A program made the translations under genes and the position numbers. Below the pieces are notes generated by a model. The model saw only the letters and a program-made list of their open reading frames with translations, was not told where the DNA came from and did not search any database. Shown in pieces: positions 11,925 through 24,423 of a stretch of DNA of 64,000 bases (position 1 is the first letter of the stretch; each line of letters opens with the position of its first letter). The DNA comes from Anoplopoma fimbria (lineage: Eukaryota; Chordata; Actinopteri; Perciformes; Anoplopomatidae), in assembly GCF_027596085.1 (NCBI RefSeq), contig NC_072467.1, positions 7,679,476 to 7,743,475 on the forward strand. The letters run 5' to 3'.

Positions 11925-12615
11925 ACCACTTTATTAGGTACACCTGTTCAACTGCTTGTTAAAGCAAATATCTAATCAGCTAATCACCTGGCAACCACTC
12001 AATGCATTTAGGCGTGTAGACGTGGATGGTAGTCAAGATGAACTGCTGAAGATCAAGACAAAGCATCAGAATGGGGAAGAAAGATGTTCTAAGTGACTTT
12101 GAACTTGGCTTGTTTGTTTTTTGTTGCCAGACATACTGGTTTAGGTATTTAAAAAACTGCTGATCAACTAGGATTTTCACACACAACCATCTCAAAGGTT
12201 TACAAAGAATAATCCAAAAAAGAGAAAATATGCAGTGAGCAGTAGTTCTCTTGGCAAAAATGCCTTGTTTATGGCAAACGTCAGAGGAGAATAGCCAGAC
12301 TGGTTTGAGCAGATATAAAGGCAAATAACTCGAATAAGAAACCTTAACATCAGGAAAATGAGGCTACAATTGGCACTGGCTCTCCACAATTGGGCAATAG
12401 ATGATTGCAAAACATTGCCTGCTCTGATGAGTCTTGATTTCTCTTGCGATATTCATTCGTTATTTAAACACCGCAGCCCACCCCGAGTATTCAAGCCCAT
12501 CCCTTTATGAGCAAAGCTTTCACATCTTTGGCTACTTCCAGCAGGATAACGCATCACGTCTCAAAGCTCAAAGCATCTCAAACTGGTGTCTTGAACATGA
12601 CAGTGAGTGACTAAA
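11925..12615 (+). pseudogene. Decayed Tc1/mariner-type transposase (Tc1-like transposon relic)
   Basis: The left part starts with CCACTTTATTAGGTACACCTG, a leader shared by a common fish Tc1-like family. An in-frame remnant of the transposase N-terminus follows at about 12072 (MGKKDVLSDFELGL). DNA matching the helix-turn-helix region continues around 12170-12300. After a large internal deletion, the C-terminal part resumes at about 12360-12600, where the family catalytic segment survives as a GYFQQDNA-like coding remnant (GGCTACTTCCAGCAGGATAAC at 12530). Stops, frameshifts and the missing middle show it is dead. Terminal inverted repeats and TA target sites are not clear. Open frames on the opposite strand here are artefacts. 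Confidence 0.82.
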
Positions 12616-13284
12616 AGCCTCGTCGTTTAAGTCTTATCTTAGTCTGCGAACCATAACTTTTCAGTCAATCGAGTCCAGACAAAATACATCCTGTTGTTTT
12701 TCATTGTTAACTTGACCTTAAGTAAGTAACTCAGAGTCCTCATGACTATAATAATAAATATTTTGTTTCCTCTTTTTTGTCATTTTAAAAAAAAAAGAAA
12801 GATTTTTGTTTTTTAGAACCAAGATTTTAGTCTTGTCTTTTCTCGTTGACAACATCAACATGGAATATTGTTAACAGTTAGTGTGTTATGATGTCTGTGC
12901 AGCCTGGTCATCGTCTCATCTTAGTAACTTGGGGAAAAAAGGCAGTTGACGAACATATTTAGTCATAGTTTTTTGTTAACGAAATGAACACTGGTTCGTA
13001 CAACACAAATTCTGTCATGAGACTCAACAGGAGGTCGTTACCAGTCAGTACAAAGCAGTGATGAGCTTATTTCGACTACCTCTGTGGGCCAAGGTCACTG
13101 AGGTTAGCAGTGCTCCTCAGGTGATGAGAGCGCCAGAGCCCACACTGTGAGGAAAAATTGAAGTTTGAGGCAGATCATCTATGTGTCTCTGGTGGGGTTT
13201 AGACCATAATCTGTTCATCCAGGTGCCTGGCCTCCCACTCTGATTCTTGCCTCCTCTCTGCCAAACTCCTAGGGTGCTTATGTA

Positions 13285-13398
<114 letters not shown>

Positions 13399-15018
13399 TG
13401 TGTGCTTGGCTGTGTCTTAGTCAGTTTGTGAAAATGGTGTGTGTCTTTGTGTATATATGCACAAAAGTGGGTAAGTGCAGGGTGCGTGTGTGTTTATAAG
13501 GGTGTGTAAGGTTTCTTCCTCGCAGTCTTTGATGCCTGGGAGAGGTGCATGGCTGATTGATATGCTGCTGGGTCCTCGGTGTGTACTTGAAACACTGTTA
13601 TTTTTTTTAACTTTTCATACACACAATGAAGTAAATGGACACCGATTGGAGAGACGGTGACACAGACCAAATCTCACTCCCACTCCCAGCTTATTGATGA
13701 GTCTTGAGTCATTACGGCAGTGAAAGCTGTTATAGTTATGACTCTCGAGGGTAGGCGGTGTTGGCGTGGAGAAGTTGTATTGCAGAGCAGCTGTTAATGA
13801 GAAGTGGTAATGTTGGCGTTCTCGAGACAATAACGCATAGTGGCCTTTATCTCATTAACACCTGGTAGCTAGATATATACGTGGTTGTTTTTCTTGGTCT
13901 GTTTTCTTGCTTGTTTGCTCAATCACTCACTTGCTATCATCTGCGCATGTCTTTCTCTGTCCCACCCTGGACTCTGCTGTTTATTGTGCTTTTCTTGAAC
14001 ACTTTGCAACGCATCCAAAACCAATCCCTCTTTGGCACACCTTTGAGACACCTGGACTGTGTTCTCTCCTACTTCTCTTTCTACCTGCTGCAGGGACATA
14101 TTTGTTTGTCTTTTCGATTGTTCTCGAACCTTTTGTGCTATGTTAGTATTTCCTCTCCGCGCTTGAAGGAACATCATCAAGTTTCTTGGGTTAACACCCA
14201 CACACACACCTCTCGTGCCTCTTGTGCTGACACACAAAGAAAAGAACACGCTGAACGTTGTATTCGGTCAACTACTCAGTCACATTTCATGCTACTATGC
14301 TGTCTAATAACTATGAAACCAGACCGTGCTGCGGTTTCTCACTGTAATCGGACTTGAACAAAGTGACCCTGCTACACAACAGCTCACGTTGTCTTTCCAC
14401 TCTGCCAAGTGTAGAGTACCTGTTGGATCCAACGATGTTATGATCGCTGTGGTAATCGCAGTGTTATTGCTCGCCCGCTCCAATTCATCTACACAAGCTC
14501 AAGTTGGAAACCGGGTTATTTTTCACGCTAATTAAACTTGGTTTATGTCGTAGGAAGTTATTTAGCGAGTCAGTAGAGGAGTGTAACTCACTGTCGAGTC
14601 TTTACTGTCCTGTCTCTCTGTAAGTAGTGAAGTGACTTCTGGTGACCTGTTCTTTGATCTATTTCTTTTCCATTGTCAGACCAAAACCCAAACAATAAAT
14701 CTAATCCTTCACACGCTGCTCTTATACTCTCAATTTCTCAACTGTCTCTTCTCTCCCTAAGTCTCAGGTTCCTTAATGGCTTTCCCTCTAAACAAAGTAT
14801 GCTATTATGATCTTGATACTTAGTGTTGAGCAACTTCTGTGCATGTATTGTCTCCTTAGATGGGAGGGTTAAAGTAGTGAGTGTGTGTATCTCGACCCAA
14901 ACCCGACAATGGAGCAGGCTGACAATAAGGGGCGGCTTTCTTTTGCCTTTCATCTGCGCGGAAAACAACTCTCCTGTTTCATTCTCACCACTAAGCCGCT
15001 CAGACACAATGTACTTTG

Positions 15019-15140
<122 letters not shown>

Positions 15141-16609
15141 ACTGGTTGGTGTACCTTGGATGTTCGCTGTACGGTGTGTAAATAAAGGATACACATTAAA
15201 TGAAGTCTGAGAGGCTTATTAGAAAAACACAGCGTTACCAAATCATAGGAACGATTCAGCATTTAGTTAAAATTCGGTCAACAAATTATAAAAATAACAT
15301 TTGTGTCAAGCTTGATGGCGGTCCGGCAGTCACCATTTCTAAAAATGAATTTGAAGGGTCACGTGAGGCAACTTAAATGCGGAAAAAGAAGCCACATAGT
15401 TGATGACGTTTTGAAGGATTAAGACTCCTCCAAACTGACGTAAGCGCCTGACGCCCTGCAACTCTGCATCACCTGTGTGTGGCTGCAACCTCTTCTTTTC
15501 CATTCCCTTGTAATACTTAAAGTTCATCTGCTGACCAAAAAGCCCCCATAAAAAGCCCAAATGTAGATGCAGCCCAGTTTGAATCAAACAAGGAACCACA
15601 TTTAAAGATTTCAGTGGTTTTGCCAAGTCAAATTGCAAAAACAAGAAACTTTTCCAAAGAGGATTCGTGGTAGCCACAAGAAGCATGATGGTCACTGAAT
15701 CATCCCTATACAAAGTCATGTTCAACCTAAAACAAGAAAGACATGTCAACAGCATTCTTTGGAACAAATGTTGTTATAGCGATCACTAATTTACAAGGAC
15801 TGTGGCACGGCATTCAGTTTATACAGACAAGTACACACACTATTTTTAAAACATGACTCGCCATGATGACCAAGATGAAACTGAAGTACCAGATAAAAAT
15901 AATTAACACATTCAATTTCTTTCAGTTACCCACTTTACCACCGCTGAACCAACTGTTTGTTGTTGGCCTGAAAAAAGGGTCTACATCAGTATATCAGTTT
16001 ATATATTATATGTTATTATGCGTCATATATGGAGTAAAGCATATGGGCTAACATGTTTGTATTATACATAAAAATCTGATAACGTTATCAAATATAAGGG
16101 GACTGAAAGATTGAACCTGTCTTTATTATTTTTGTGGATAATGCGCACAGGTAAAGAAACGCCATGATTGAGTATTTTGCCAATAAGTCACAATTGACAG
16201 ACCTTTTCTCCTTTTGTGGATTCTATCAACCTGTTTAGGTCATAATTATTTACTTTCCAGTTTTGTACCTTTTTTAAAGTTTAGTCTCATGAACTTGTAA
16301 GTAGTAACTTTGATGGAATACAGTGTTGAAGCTGGGTCTGTTCTAAACTCAAATCCAATACTTTTTTGAAACATTATGAAATATTTCGCTATTTTCAATC
16401 CATTCCACCATCTTTTGAGTCAAACAGTACATGTACATTAGAGTGATTTACTCTATAAACGGTCAGTACAAGTATTAATCCATCTTTACTGATATATATT
16501 CCGTACCTTTTTATCTATCTATACTTATTTGAATCTATCTACATTCAACTGAGTTGATGAATGCAGCATTTTTTAAATAGTGCTAAGGACCTTACAATAC
16601 CCCAAAACT

Positions 16610-16745
16610 TATTTTGGCTTTATTTTTGGCTTTAATTGATAGTTTGCCTTTGAGACAGACAGGAAACATGGTGAGAGAGGGGATTGACAAGCAACAAAGG
16701 TACTTGTATCCATCCAGGTTAGGTGCTGCGTCTTAGAACACTGGG
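16610..16745 (-). mobile_element. Degenerate tRNA-derived SINE (body and tail)
   Basis: Read on the minus strand, the body CCTTTGTTGCTTGTCAATCC, CTCTCTCACCATGTTTCCTG and TCTGTCTCAAAGGCAAAC is followed by ATTAAAGCCAAAAATAAAGC. This is the characteristic body and A-rich tail of a common fish tRNA-derived SINE. The tRNA-like head (around 16700-16745) is degraded. The body is shared with the plus-strand copy at 6072-6215. Confidence 0.62.
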
Positions 16746-18369
16746 ACATCCCAATTTCATGTTTTCTTTAACGTCGGTAATAACGAGAGATTTCAGCCTC
16801 TACAAATATTATTCAGCGAAAACAATCCATTTCTGCACAACTTTAGTAATTCAGTCAATATTGTGTATTATTTGTCAGTGGGTGGCTGTATAGGACGTCC
16901 TTTGTGTACAAGAGAAACGCCACCCATTCACTTGGCAGATGTTCTTTTAGCACCAGCGCATTAAAAGACAAGTGGCATGCAGTGGTCTCTGAGCTTTCAG
17001 AATACATTCACTATCCTTATTGTCAAACTCTGTCAAAGCTGCCTCTGTAGTGTCTTGCACTTTTTCAACTGTGCCCTTTCACCTACTTCTCTCATGTGCT
17101 TTTGGGCCACAGGTGTAAATTAGTTTAAACTACTGGAACTGATACTCACAATCTCCTTGGCTCAGTGTGAGTTAGCCCACATTTGAGAATAGGAAAAATC
17201 CAGGGGCATGTAGATTAATTACAGAGGAAGGATTACATTTGAGAGCAGCTGATGGAGGTGTGCGGGTTAAATCTGCTATATTGTCAGAAACAAACAACCA
17301 TGTCACAGCGGGCCAAACAAAGGCATCAGGTTAACCCTGTTGCTTCATCTGTGCCTTTATCCCTATTTCTTTGAGCAATACTTGATATCAGATTTAGGTC
17401 TTTCATCTCTCCTTGACACCTCCCCCTGAACAATGCAGAACAATATAACTTTTTGAATCGTTTTCTAACAATGATGCCAGTGTTCTTGTTTTAAACCTGC
17501 TTGGCAACAACACACCATAATTGAACTTAATCCATCGTCTGCGTCATCAGATACCCTTCTAGGTTTTGCTTTTGGAGTTCTTTCATCATCTTGGCCGAGG
17601 AATCTTTGTAGCATGTGTGTTTGCGTATAAATATACACCAGTTGCTGAGGGACGATGCCTTTTAGCCCTGGCAGTTGCTAGAGGCAGGTTTTCATTCTTC
17701 CTGTTAGGCAGAGGTGTGAAAGGTTAGCTTGTGGAGTCAGATGGGTGTTTATACTGGGATGATGATCAGATGCTGCCTGCATCACTAGTGGAGACACCAC
17801 ACCCTTTGTCTAAGTTTAGCCTTGTTTATATACCCACTAAACTTGACATTTTCTCCTCAACTTTCACCCCAAGGCTTTGTCTCCGACTGGATTCCAGTTT
17901 AAGATGAAAAGGGATTCATGTTATGACTGTGTTTGTTTGTGGATTTATTCCTATATAAATTAGTAGCCGATACGTACGTATGTCTGTTCTCAGTTTTCTT
18001 TTTCTTTATCTTTGTGTCGTGTACATCAGTTCATTCAGCATATACGTACATGCAAAGGCATCTTGTGCAGAGTAACATGACCGTGCATATTTCATCTCTG
18101 TGTTTGTGGTGCGTGGATCATTTTCGTGGTGAAAGCAGTAGGATTTAGATTCTCCCCATTAATCAGGATCAGTGTTCCCTCTGCTAATGATCCGGACGAG
18201 ACTTTGCAGTCCCCGAGCCACTTTCCTTTCCTCCAGTTCCCCGCCCCTGCTTTCTAGGAAAACCCCGTCTCTCAGCGCTATCACTCTCTCTTTCTTCCTC
18301 TCTTGATCTCAAGTACCCCCGGTCAGGCCGCTCCGCTTCACTGCCCTCCAGCACACACGCTGTGAGGTT

Positions 18370-18387
18370 GGGGGAGGGGGGGGGGGG
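18370..18387 (+). repeat. Short G-homopolymer tract
   Basis: Five and twelve consecutive G residues separated by one A, in mrpl23 intron 2. Such a tract could form an intramolecular G-quadruplex in DNA or RNA, but the arrangement is minimal. Confidence 0.7.
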
Positions 18388-19676
18388 TGCAAATGGAGCA
18401 GAAAGGCACATCTGCATGCCACATCAGAAACACATTTCTCTCTTCTCGACTGGGTAAAGGAGGGAAAAATAGGCCTAATGGGACCTTAACCAGTTTGCTT
18501 TAACCTTTCTTCACACAGCGATGCCGAAACTCCTTCATCCCAACATCCCCAGTAGTCCTAGACCAGAACTGGGTCTGATAGGGAGAGCTCAGTGACTGCT
18601 TACTTCTCTTGTCTCTCAAAAGCAGCTGCCTGAAGTGGGTGTTTGGTAGAAAAACCTTACAATACTCAAGAGTCACCCCATCAAAAAGCCCTGCTTCTGT
18701 AAAGATGAAATCAAATGTGGAAATATTCAATCAAGTATCGTAAATATCAGCCTAGCTCGCCAGATAAACACAACTTGGCGGGTAAAAGGGAAGTTTTCTA
18801 GGTCTACATCAGTGTAGCCTTTGCCAACATTAAGCGTATTTTAGAGGACAAGGAAATTGTTTGTACAGCATGGAAATATATATTACATCATTCAAAAGGT
18901 ACAAAGAGTCTTTGTGTTCACAGATGGAATTTTTCTCAGGCAAATGTTTGCTACACCTAATATTGTTACAGCCGCTCAAGGTATTGTGCCGTTTCCTCTG
19001 AAAAAAAAATGGAGAATATTACATTATTCTATCAAAGAAACAAATGAGGTGATAGAAGACGCCATATCCAAGGCACTCATGTCAGACCACAGCGTCGCTA
19101 TTAAGCACTTTGTCAGACGCATTTGGGAAGTGCTCTCTACCAGGCTAATCCAATTGGATAGATTGATTAGCAGTTAAAAGCCTTTCTTCCTCTGTTCAAA
19201 GCAATCCATTCCACATGCTGCCCAGTGGGCTAGCTTCAGCTGAGCTGGCCCACCGGATCAGTCGGTGCCAGGCCCACTTCCTGTGTAGGGTTTCACCGGG
19301 CGCGATCGATACATGCAGACAGCTAATTGGATGAACACTGACACTCACATTTCTCTTCTCTCCACTTTATGGTCCAGAGAATAAAAGCTGAATATGGGTT
19401 TATACCGTAGGGGAGTGTCCTGTCAGTTACAGTAGGTTATATAACAGCAGTGCTTATGGGAATGCAGTTTGGAAATAGGCTGTATAATTCCTATTTAGGT
19501 GTCAACTTATTGAATGCGGTGTAATTTGATGGACAGTGATCCGGCATGTAACCTTACACACACTCAAACCCCATGCAAACACTGATGCTGGATACCTTGT
19601 TTAACCCCTGTTCTCCTTTCCTCTTCTTATTTGAGTGTTTTTCTCTTCTTTGTTTGCCCTGTACATGTCTGGACAG

Positions 19677-19759
19677 AATGACCAAGTGTGACATAAAGAA
19701 CTACCTGGAGAAGATCTATAACGTCCCTGTAGGAGCAGTCCGCACCAGGATACAGTTTG
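19677..19759 (+). CDS. mrpl23: mrpl23 coding exon 3
   Basis: An 83-bp exon with acceptor TGGACAG and donor GTGAGT at 19760. The first base completes the glutamate of exon 2, and the exon then encodes [27 protein letters not shown] and one base of a glycine codon. It aligns with the human segment MTRVDLRNYLEGIYNVPV. This is the central alpha/beta core of uL23, which packs on large-subunit rRNA. The internal ATG at 19678 is not the gene start, because exon 2 supplies the conserved N-terminus in phase. Confidence 0.97.
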
Positions 19760-19948
19760 GTGAGTGTCCTCACTGCTTTGCACATTCAGAGAGCTATTTC
19801 ATTTACAGAACTTAAAGTGGTGGACACTACCTCCTGAAAGTATGTCTCAAAGACTTATTGATGGTAAGAGTACTATTGGACATTTTTTTTTCCACTCGCC
19901 CCACCAACAGTTAGTATTTACACTAACTCAGGCTATGGATCCTCACAG

Positions 19949-20033
19949 CTTGCCATGGTAGCAGATGGGTGAATGATATGTAATGATATGTAATATACCT
20001 TGCATGGCTAAATGACTCTAATGTAATGTAATG
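19949..20033 (+). mobile_element. 5'-truncated SINE (3' tail only) flanked by a 14-bp target-site duplication
   Basis: The segment GGGTGAATGATATGTAA ... GGCTAAATGACT, then repeated TAATG units, matches the 3' end of the complete SINE at 63460-63754 read on its own strand, with an internal deletion. It is bounded by perfect 14-bp direct repeats, ATGGATCCTCACAG, at 19935-19948 and 20034-20047. Those are the expected target-site duplications of LINE-mediated retroposition. The tRNA-like head is missing, as in abortive reverse transcription. Confidence 0.8.
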
Positions 20034-20432
20034 ATGGATCCTCACAGGTCCATTCCGGTCTTAACTAACTGAGACCCCACCTGTGACCCGAGTGGCCAGG
20101 TCCAAATTAAAATGTAATCTAAGCCAATATTTCTCATACCAGAATGCATCAAGTGGACTCATAACCACAGGATGCTGACCCATCAGCTATAGGTCTGACG
20201 AATACTAAGCCTCAAATCAAGTCTAAATTCATCTTATATTTATTCCTGTAAGGCCAATTGTGTGCAGCAATTGTTCTGGTTCTCTCAGGCCTTAAGTGAT
20301 AAACCCTCACCGTGGGTGGATCAACTGGCATAAACATTACCCCTGTAGAGGTCTGTGCCATCACATGGATTTGGCTCTTTTTCCCAGCATAGAATGTATT
20401 TCATTGTTGGATCACATTAAGGCGACTGGAGG

Positions 20433-20451
20433 AAAAAAAAAAAAAAAAAAA
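20433..20451 (+). repeat. Poly-A run
   Basis: Nineteen consecutive A residues in mrpl23 intron 3. No retroposon body is recognisable immediately upstream. Confidence 0.8.
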
Positions 20452-20680
20452 GACACATAGGAATTATATCCTGAGCCACTGACCTTATGACTGGGAAAGC
20501 TAGGGGCTGAAGAACGTTACACACATCATGACATGTATATCTATGTAGAGACATGGAGCCCGTACAAACTGGTGAGAGAGGGTGTTAAGGCGTTGGTGAA
20601 AACACTTGATTCATGCTATGCAATACAAAGCCGCAAATATTTCATCCAAATTAAAATCCTAAAGTTGTACTGCAGCTGTT

Positions 20681-20785
<105 letters not shown>

Positions 20786-22522
20786 CTCCGTGTGCTGAGC
20801 TCTTAACATCCACCATGTACTAAACTTTGCCTCCTCAAACACTGTTATGTACATCCATAGTTGATTTGATATTTAAGTGAAAAAAGGGTAACTGTCAAGC
20901 AACTTCCTGCAATAAATTATTATTATCCGATACATTTATATATAGATCCAATTATGTTGGAGTTTGATTTGAAACAATTTTATACAGTGATATACTAGAC
21001 TACTAACCACAGCCCAATATTAAATATACTGTTAAACAAGTGTTTCATTAATCTGTACAGCCCTGTCTTTCATTAAAATGTGTCTTTGAAGTATCATAGA
21101 TTCACTTTTTGTAGCCATGAATGTTGGCTGTTTGACGTTATAAGAATCTGTGGTCAACTTTAATTCATTCAACAGTGGATTACGGCAATGAAAACATTTC
21201 ACAGTAGAAAATGGTATCAAAGCATCAATTCAAATATCTCAAACTTCTCTAGCAGCATAATCCCCCTATCACTATCAATCCACATGCTCCGTGACACTTG
21301 TTATCTCACAAAAGTATTGCTGAATACAATTGTATCGCTATTATTTCGACATCTTTTGTTTTTGATTCATTTAGTTTTTTGTATATTTATATACATTCTT
21401 TAAGAAAACAATACAAAGTTCAGGGTCCGAAAGTCTTTTGTTGAATGTAAAAAATGCAAGAACTTAACTCTTCTGAAGCTATTTTTTGTTGAGTTATTGG
21501 TGTGAAAACTTACTGGATGGAACTTACAGAAAGATGTGTTTTTTTGTTTTAGGAAGCATAAAGTCAAATTGATTATGTTTCGGAGACTTTGGCGATTAGC
21601 AATTTTCAGTTTGCGATGTACAATGTCTTCCCATTGACATGCAGCAGCGGGAGTGTTTTCCAGCGGCTAGTTGCGGTAGTTGTTAGCGTGCCTGGCTCTC
21701 CTTTCCCCCTAACACACACAGCTGCTTATCTGACAATCTGCTGCAGCAGCATTCCAGCCTCCAGCTGTCCCAGGACACTCCACGCTCCCTCCACACAAAA
21801 ACACACTATTCACTTACAAACTTGCAGTTTCAGAGCCATAAGTGCCTCTTCCCCTCCACACACATCCCAACCCCTAGCCCCCCTCGTCAAGGATGATCAT
21901 AGAGCCAACAGTGTTATATCATTGACTTAATATTACTTGTTACTTTTTTGGGGGAGAGGAAACTGCTTAAGTTTGCATGGACTGATTTTGGGGTCCCTTC
22001 TAGTCAAGGAATTTGCAAGTTCATGGAATAACAGATATAGAGTACATATAGGTGGCTTGAAGTTGGAGGCGTCGATGGATGTGCTGAGAAGAGTAGGCAC
22101 AAGTTCCTTCTGTGCTGCGCCTAAAGGGCCACGAGGAGCCCCCTCTACCTCTGGAGGAGAGACTGGGAAGGAAAGGGAGGGAGGAGGAGAAAAGAGGCGC
22201 CTAGCTTAGCCTAGCCTACAGTTTGGAGGACCCATTAACGCTGTTTATTACGTTTGTCTCATTAAAAGCTAAAAGCATTAAAAGGAAAAGGAAAGCCCCT
22301 CAGGAGGGTGGGTGGAAGGAAAGCAGTGAACTGTTGGGGGACGGAGAAGAAAGGGCGGCTCGGAGGCCCCGGTGTTCCAGAGGTGCGTCAGAGAAGGTAT
22401 CCCTGTCTGCGTCAGGAGTTCCACTCCATTGGCAGCATAAAGACGGCGGCAGGCAGAGGAGAGCGAGGGGCGCAAACGACCCTTCTTTCCCCTCCATGGG
22501 CGGCAGGGGTATTTTGGAAGGA

Positions 22523-22536
22523 GTTGCCATGGTTAC
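22523..22536 (+). promoter_or_regulatory. RFX X-box-like motif
   Basis: GTTGCCATGGTTAC matches the RFX consensus GTTNCCATGGNAAC at all but one defined position. It lies in a GC-rich part of mrpl23 intron 3, and function is unproven. Confidence 0.35.
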
Positions 22537-22703
22537 CCCTCCGGCCTGGGATTTGTAATGTGATAGCTGGCTGCCAAACCGCAATCTCAAAGTGGGAGAA
22601 ATTGTGCTTGCGTTTGCGAGTGTTGCATGAAAGCTCTGTCTGTGTGTCTGTACGTGTGGGGAAAGGCCTATCATGTGAATTAAGAGAAACACTTTGTATG
22701 TTT

Positions 22704-22816
<113 letters not shown>

Positions 22817-22903
22817 CTTGTGTGTTTATGGAGGGACAGGTCAGTGTCTTACCTTGCTCTTTCAAAGGTTGTAGCGGTCCCCTGTGGATTTCCTCAGAAA
22901 TGA

Positions 22904-22905
<2 letters not shown>

Positions 22906-22982
<77 letters not shown>
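22906..22982 (+). repeat. (AC)n microsatellite, about 38 units, right arm of a facing GT/CA pair
   Basis: A pure 77-bp AC run, complementary to the GT array at 22707-22814. Confidence 0.98.
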
Positions 22983-22985
<3 letters not shown>

Positions 22986-23204
22986 GCACACACTCTTCGT
23001 TACCTTTGTCTCCCACCCGCACATGGGCCTCCTGTTAGCCACGGGGGAGTGGAAGGGGTGTTTTACAACCCTGCTCAGGGCTTTCCCTGAGCAGTGGGCT
23101 GCCTCGCTTGTGATTACTAGCTACATATACGACACACACACACAACACACACACAAATGACTCATTACAGCGGTATGTTTCCCTTGTTTTTCATGTCATA
23201 AACT

Positions 23205-23218
23205 GTTACCATGGCAAT
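23205..23218 (+). promoter_or_regulatory. RFX X-box-like motif, near-consensus
   Basis: GTTACCATGGCAAT matches the palindromic X-box consensus GTTNCCATGGNAAC except at the last base. RFX factors bind such sites in ciliary-gene enhancers and promoters. Here the site lies in mrpl23 intron 3, so any role is inference. Confidence 0.4.
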
Positions 23219-23428
23219 GGCAGTTACACAGAGGGCCTGCTGACTTGACCATCAGGGTCTCATTGAGATTAGAGTTCTAAGGCAGAGATGAAACGTTTGA
23301 TGCTGTGGTCAGTATCCATCCTTGATGGTAGAGTTTTAGTTGTAACGTAAAGATTGAGGTAACTGTGTAAATTGCCTTTAAGTTTAGTAAAGTTACCTTT
23401 TTGATTTATTTTGAGCCAGACTCCTAGC

Positions 23429-23480
23429 CTCCCAGAGTCCCCTGTCTTCCAGAAGCTCCCAGAGTCCCCTGTCTTCCAGA
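23429..23480 (+). repeat. 27-bp tandem duplication
   Basis: CTCCCAGAGTCCCCTGTCTT (continuing CCAGA) occurs twice, at 23429 and 23456, as a recent local duplication. Confidence 0.85.
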
Positions 23481-24161
23481 CATGTAGAGGTCTGACAGGA
23501 GAAAGGATTATGTCATCATCATCTCCAGCTGGGGAAGAGGTTAACCTGCAGTCAACAAGATCAAGCTCTGCTTTACCACACATACTCACAATAGTATCTG
23601 TTCTACAGGGAAATCAACAAAAATGTATAGTAAAATATCTGTGGTTCAGATTGGAATCAAACATGGTGTGATAATTGCACAGATAAATAGATGTCAGGGT
23701 AGTGCTTTAGTCATTTTGCCTAGCAGACGACTTCAATGTGACAATTATCTTCTCCTTTAATTGATATTTAATTTGGGCTTAAAAACATTGGAAAAGAATG
23801 ACAAATCACCATAACCTAGAGTTCTAGATGTCATCATCAAATGTCTTGTTTTATTCAACCAAAAGTTCAAAACTCCACCACCCAAAATATTCCGTTACCA
23901 TTAATGATAGGACAATACAACTAGAGATTGTATAGGGCAAGCCACCTCAGTAGAATCATTATAGCAGTAAAGCTCCAGTTGACAAATTTCCATCGTCTTC
24001 ACATTATATTGTCATATTGCCCAGACCAACTCTCACCATATTCATAAATGTCACCATCATCACTTTGTCCCACTGTCTGCTGTCTCACAACCAGGATTTG
24101 CTCATGTTTAGTCATTCCTGTTTACCAACAAATGCAATACCTGCTGTTCTCTGTTTCTCAG

Positions 24162-24235
24162 GCTCCAACAAGAAGAGGAATCATCTCAACCAGAAGGTTA
24201 AGCAGCCTGACTATAAAGTAGCCTACGTTCAGCTG
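24162..24235 (+). CDS. mrpl23: mrpl23 coding exon 4
   Basis: A 74-bp exon with acceptor TGTTTCTCAG and donor GTGAGA at 24236. Two bases complete the glycine begun in exon 3, and the exon then encodes SNKKRNHLNQKVKQ and PDYKVAYVQL. This is the basic loop and following strand of uL23m (human SNKRRDHRN...PDYKVAYVQL). The lysine/arginine cluster is the expected rRNA-contacting segment. The exon ends in phase 0. Confidence 0.97.
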
Positions 24236-24382
24236 GTGAGAAAACACAAACACACACCCACACACACACGTACACTCATCCTCCCACTCCCAGTCTTTTC
24301 TGGTTGGTGTGTTGTTTGAGTAGAGTTAGCTCAGTGACTCCTGTTCTGTACACAGTGGGAGGTGGAGACCCCTCCACAATAA

Positions 24383-24385
<3 letters not shown>

Positions 24386-24418
<33 letters not shown>
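24386..24418 (+). repeat. (TC)n microsatellite
   Basis: A 33-bp CT run about 150 bp downstream of mrpl23 exon 4. Confidence 0.95.

Positions 24419-24423
<5 letters not shown>

Noticed and set aside
11980..12410. Minus-strand frames of 72-114 codons
   Set aside because: They run antisense through the decayed Tc1 transposase and have no protein resemblance of their own.
15339..15767. 142-codon minus-strand frame, the longest without microsatellite content in intron 2
   Set aside because: The composition is plausible, but no domain, transmembrane layout or family motif is recognised and no splice context helps. It is left unannotated.
19678..19815. ATG at 19678 as the start of a short protein
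   Set aside because: This methionine is the internal residue of RIPMEMT, as in human MRPL23, and the frame after 19759 is intron.
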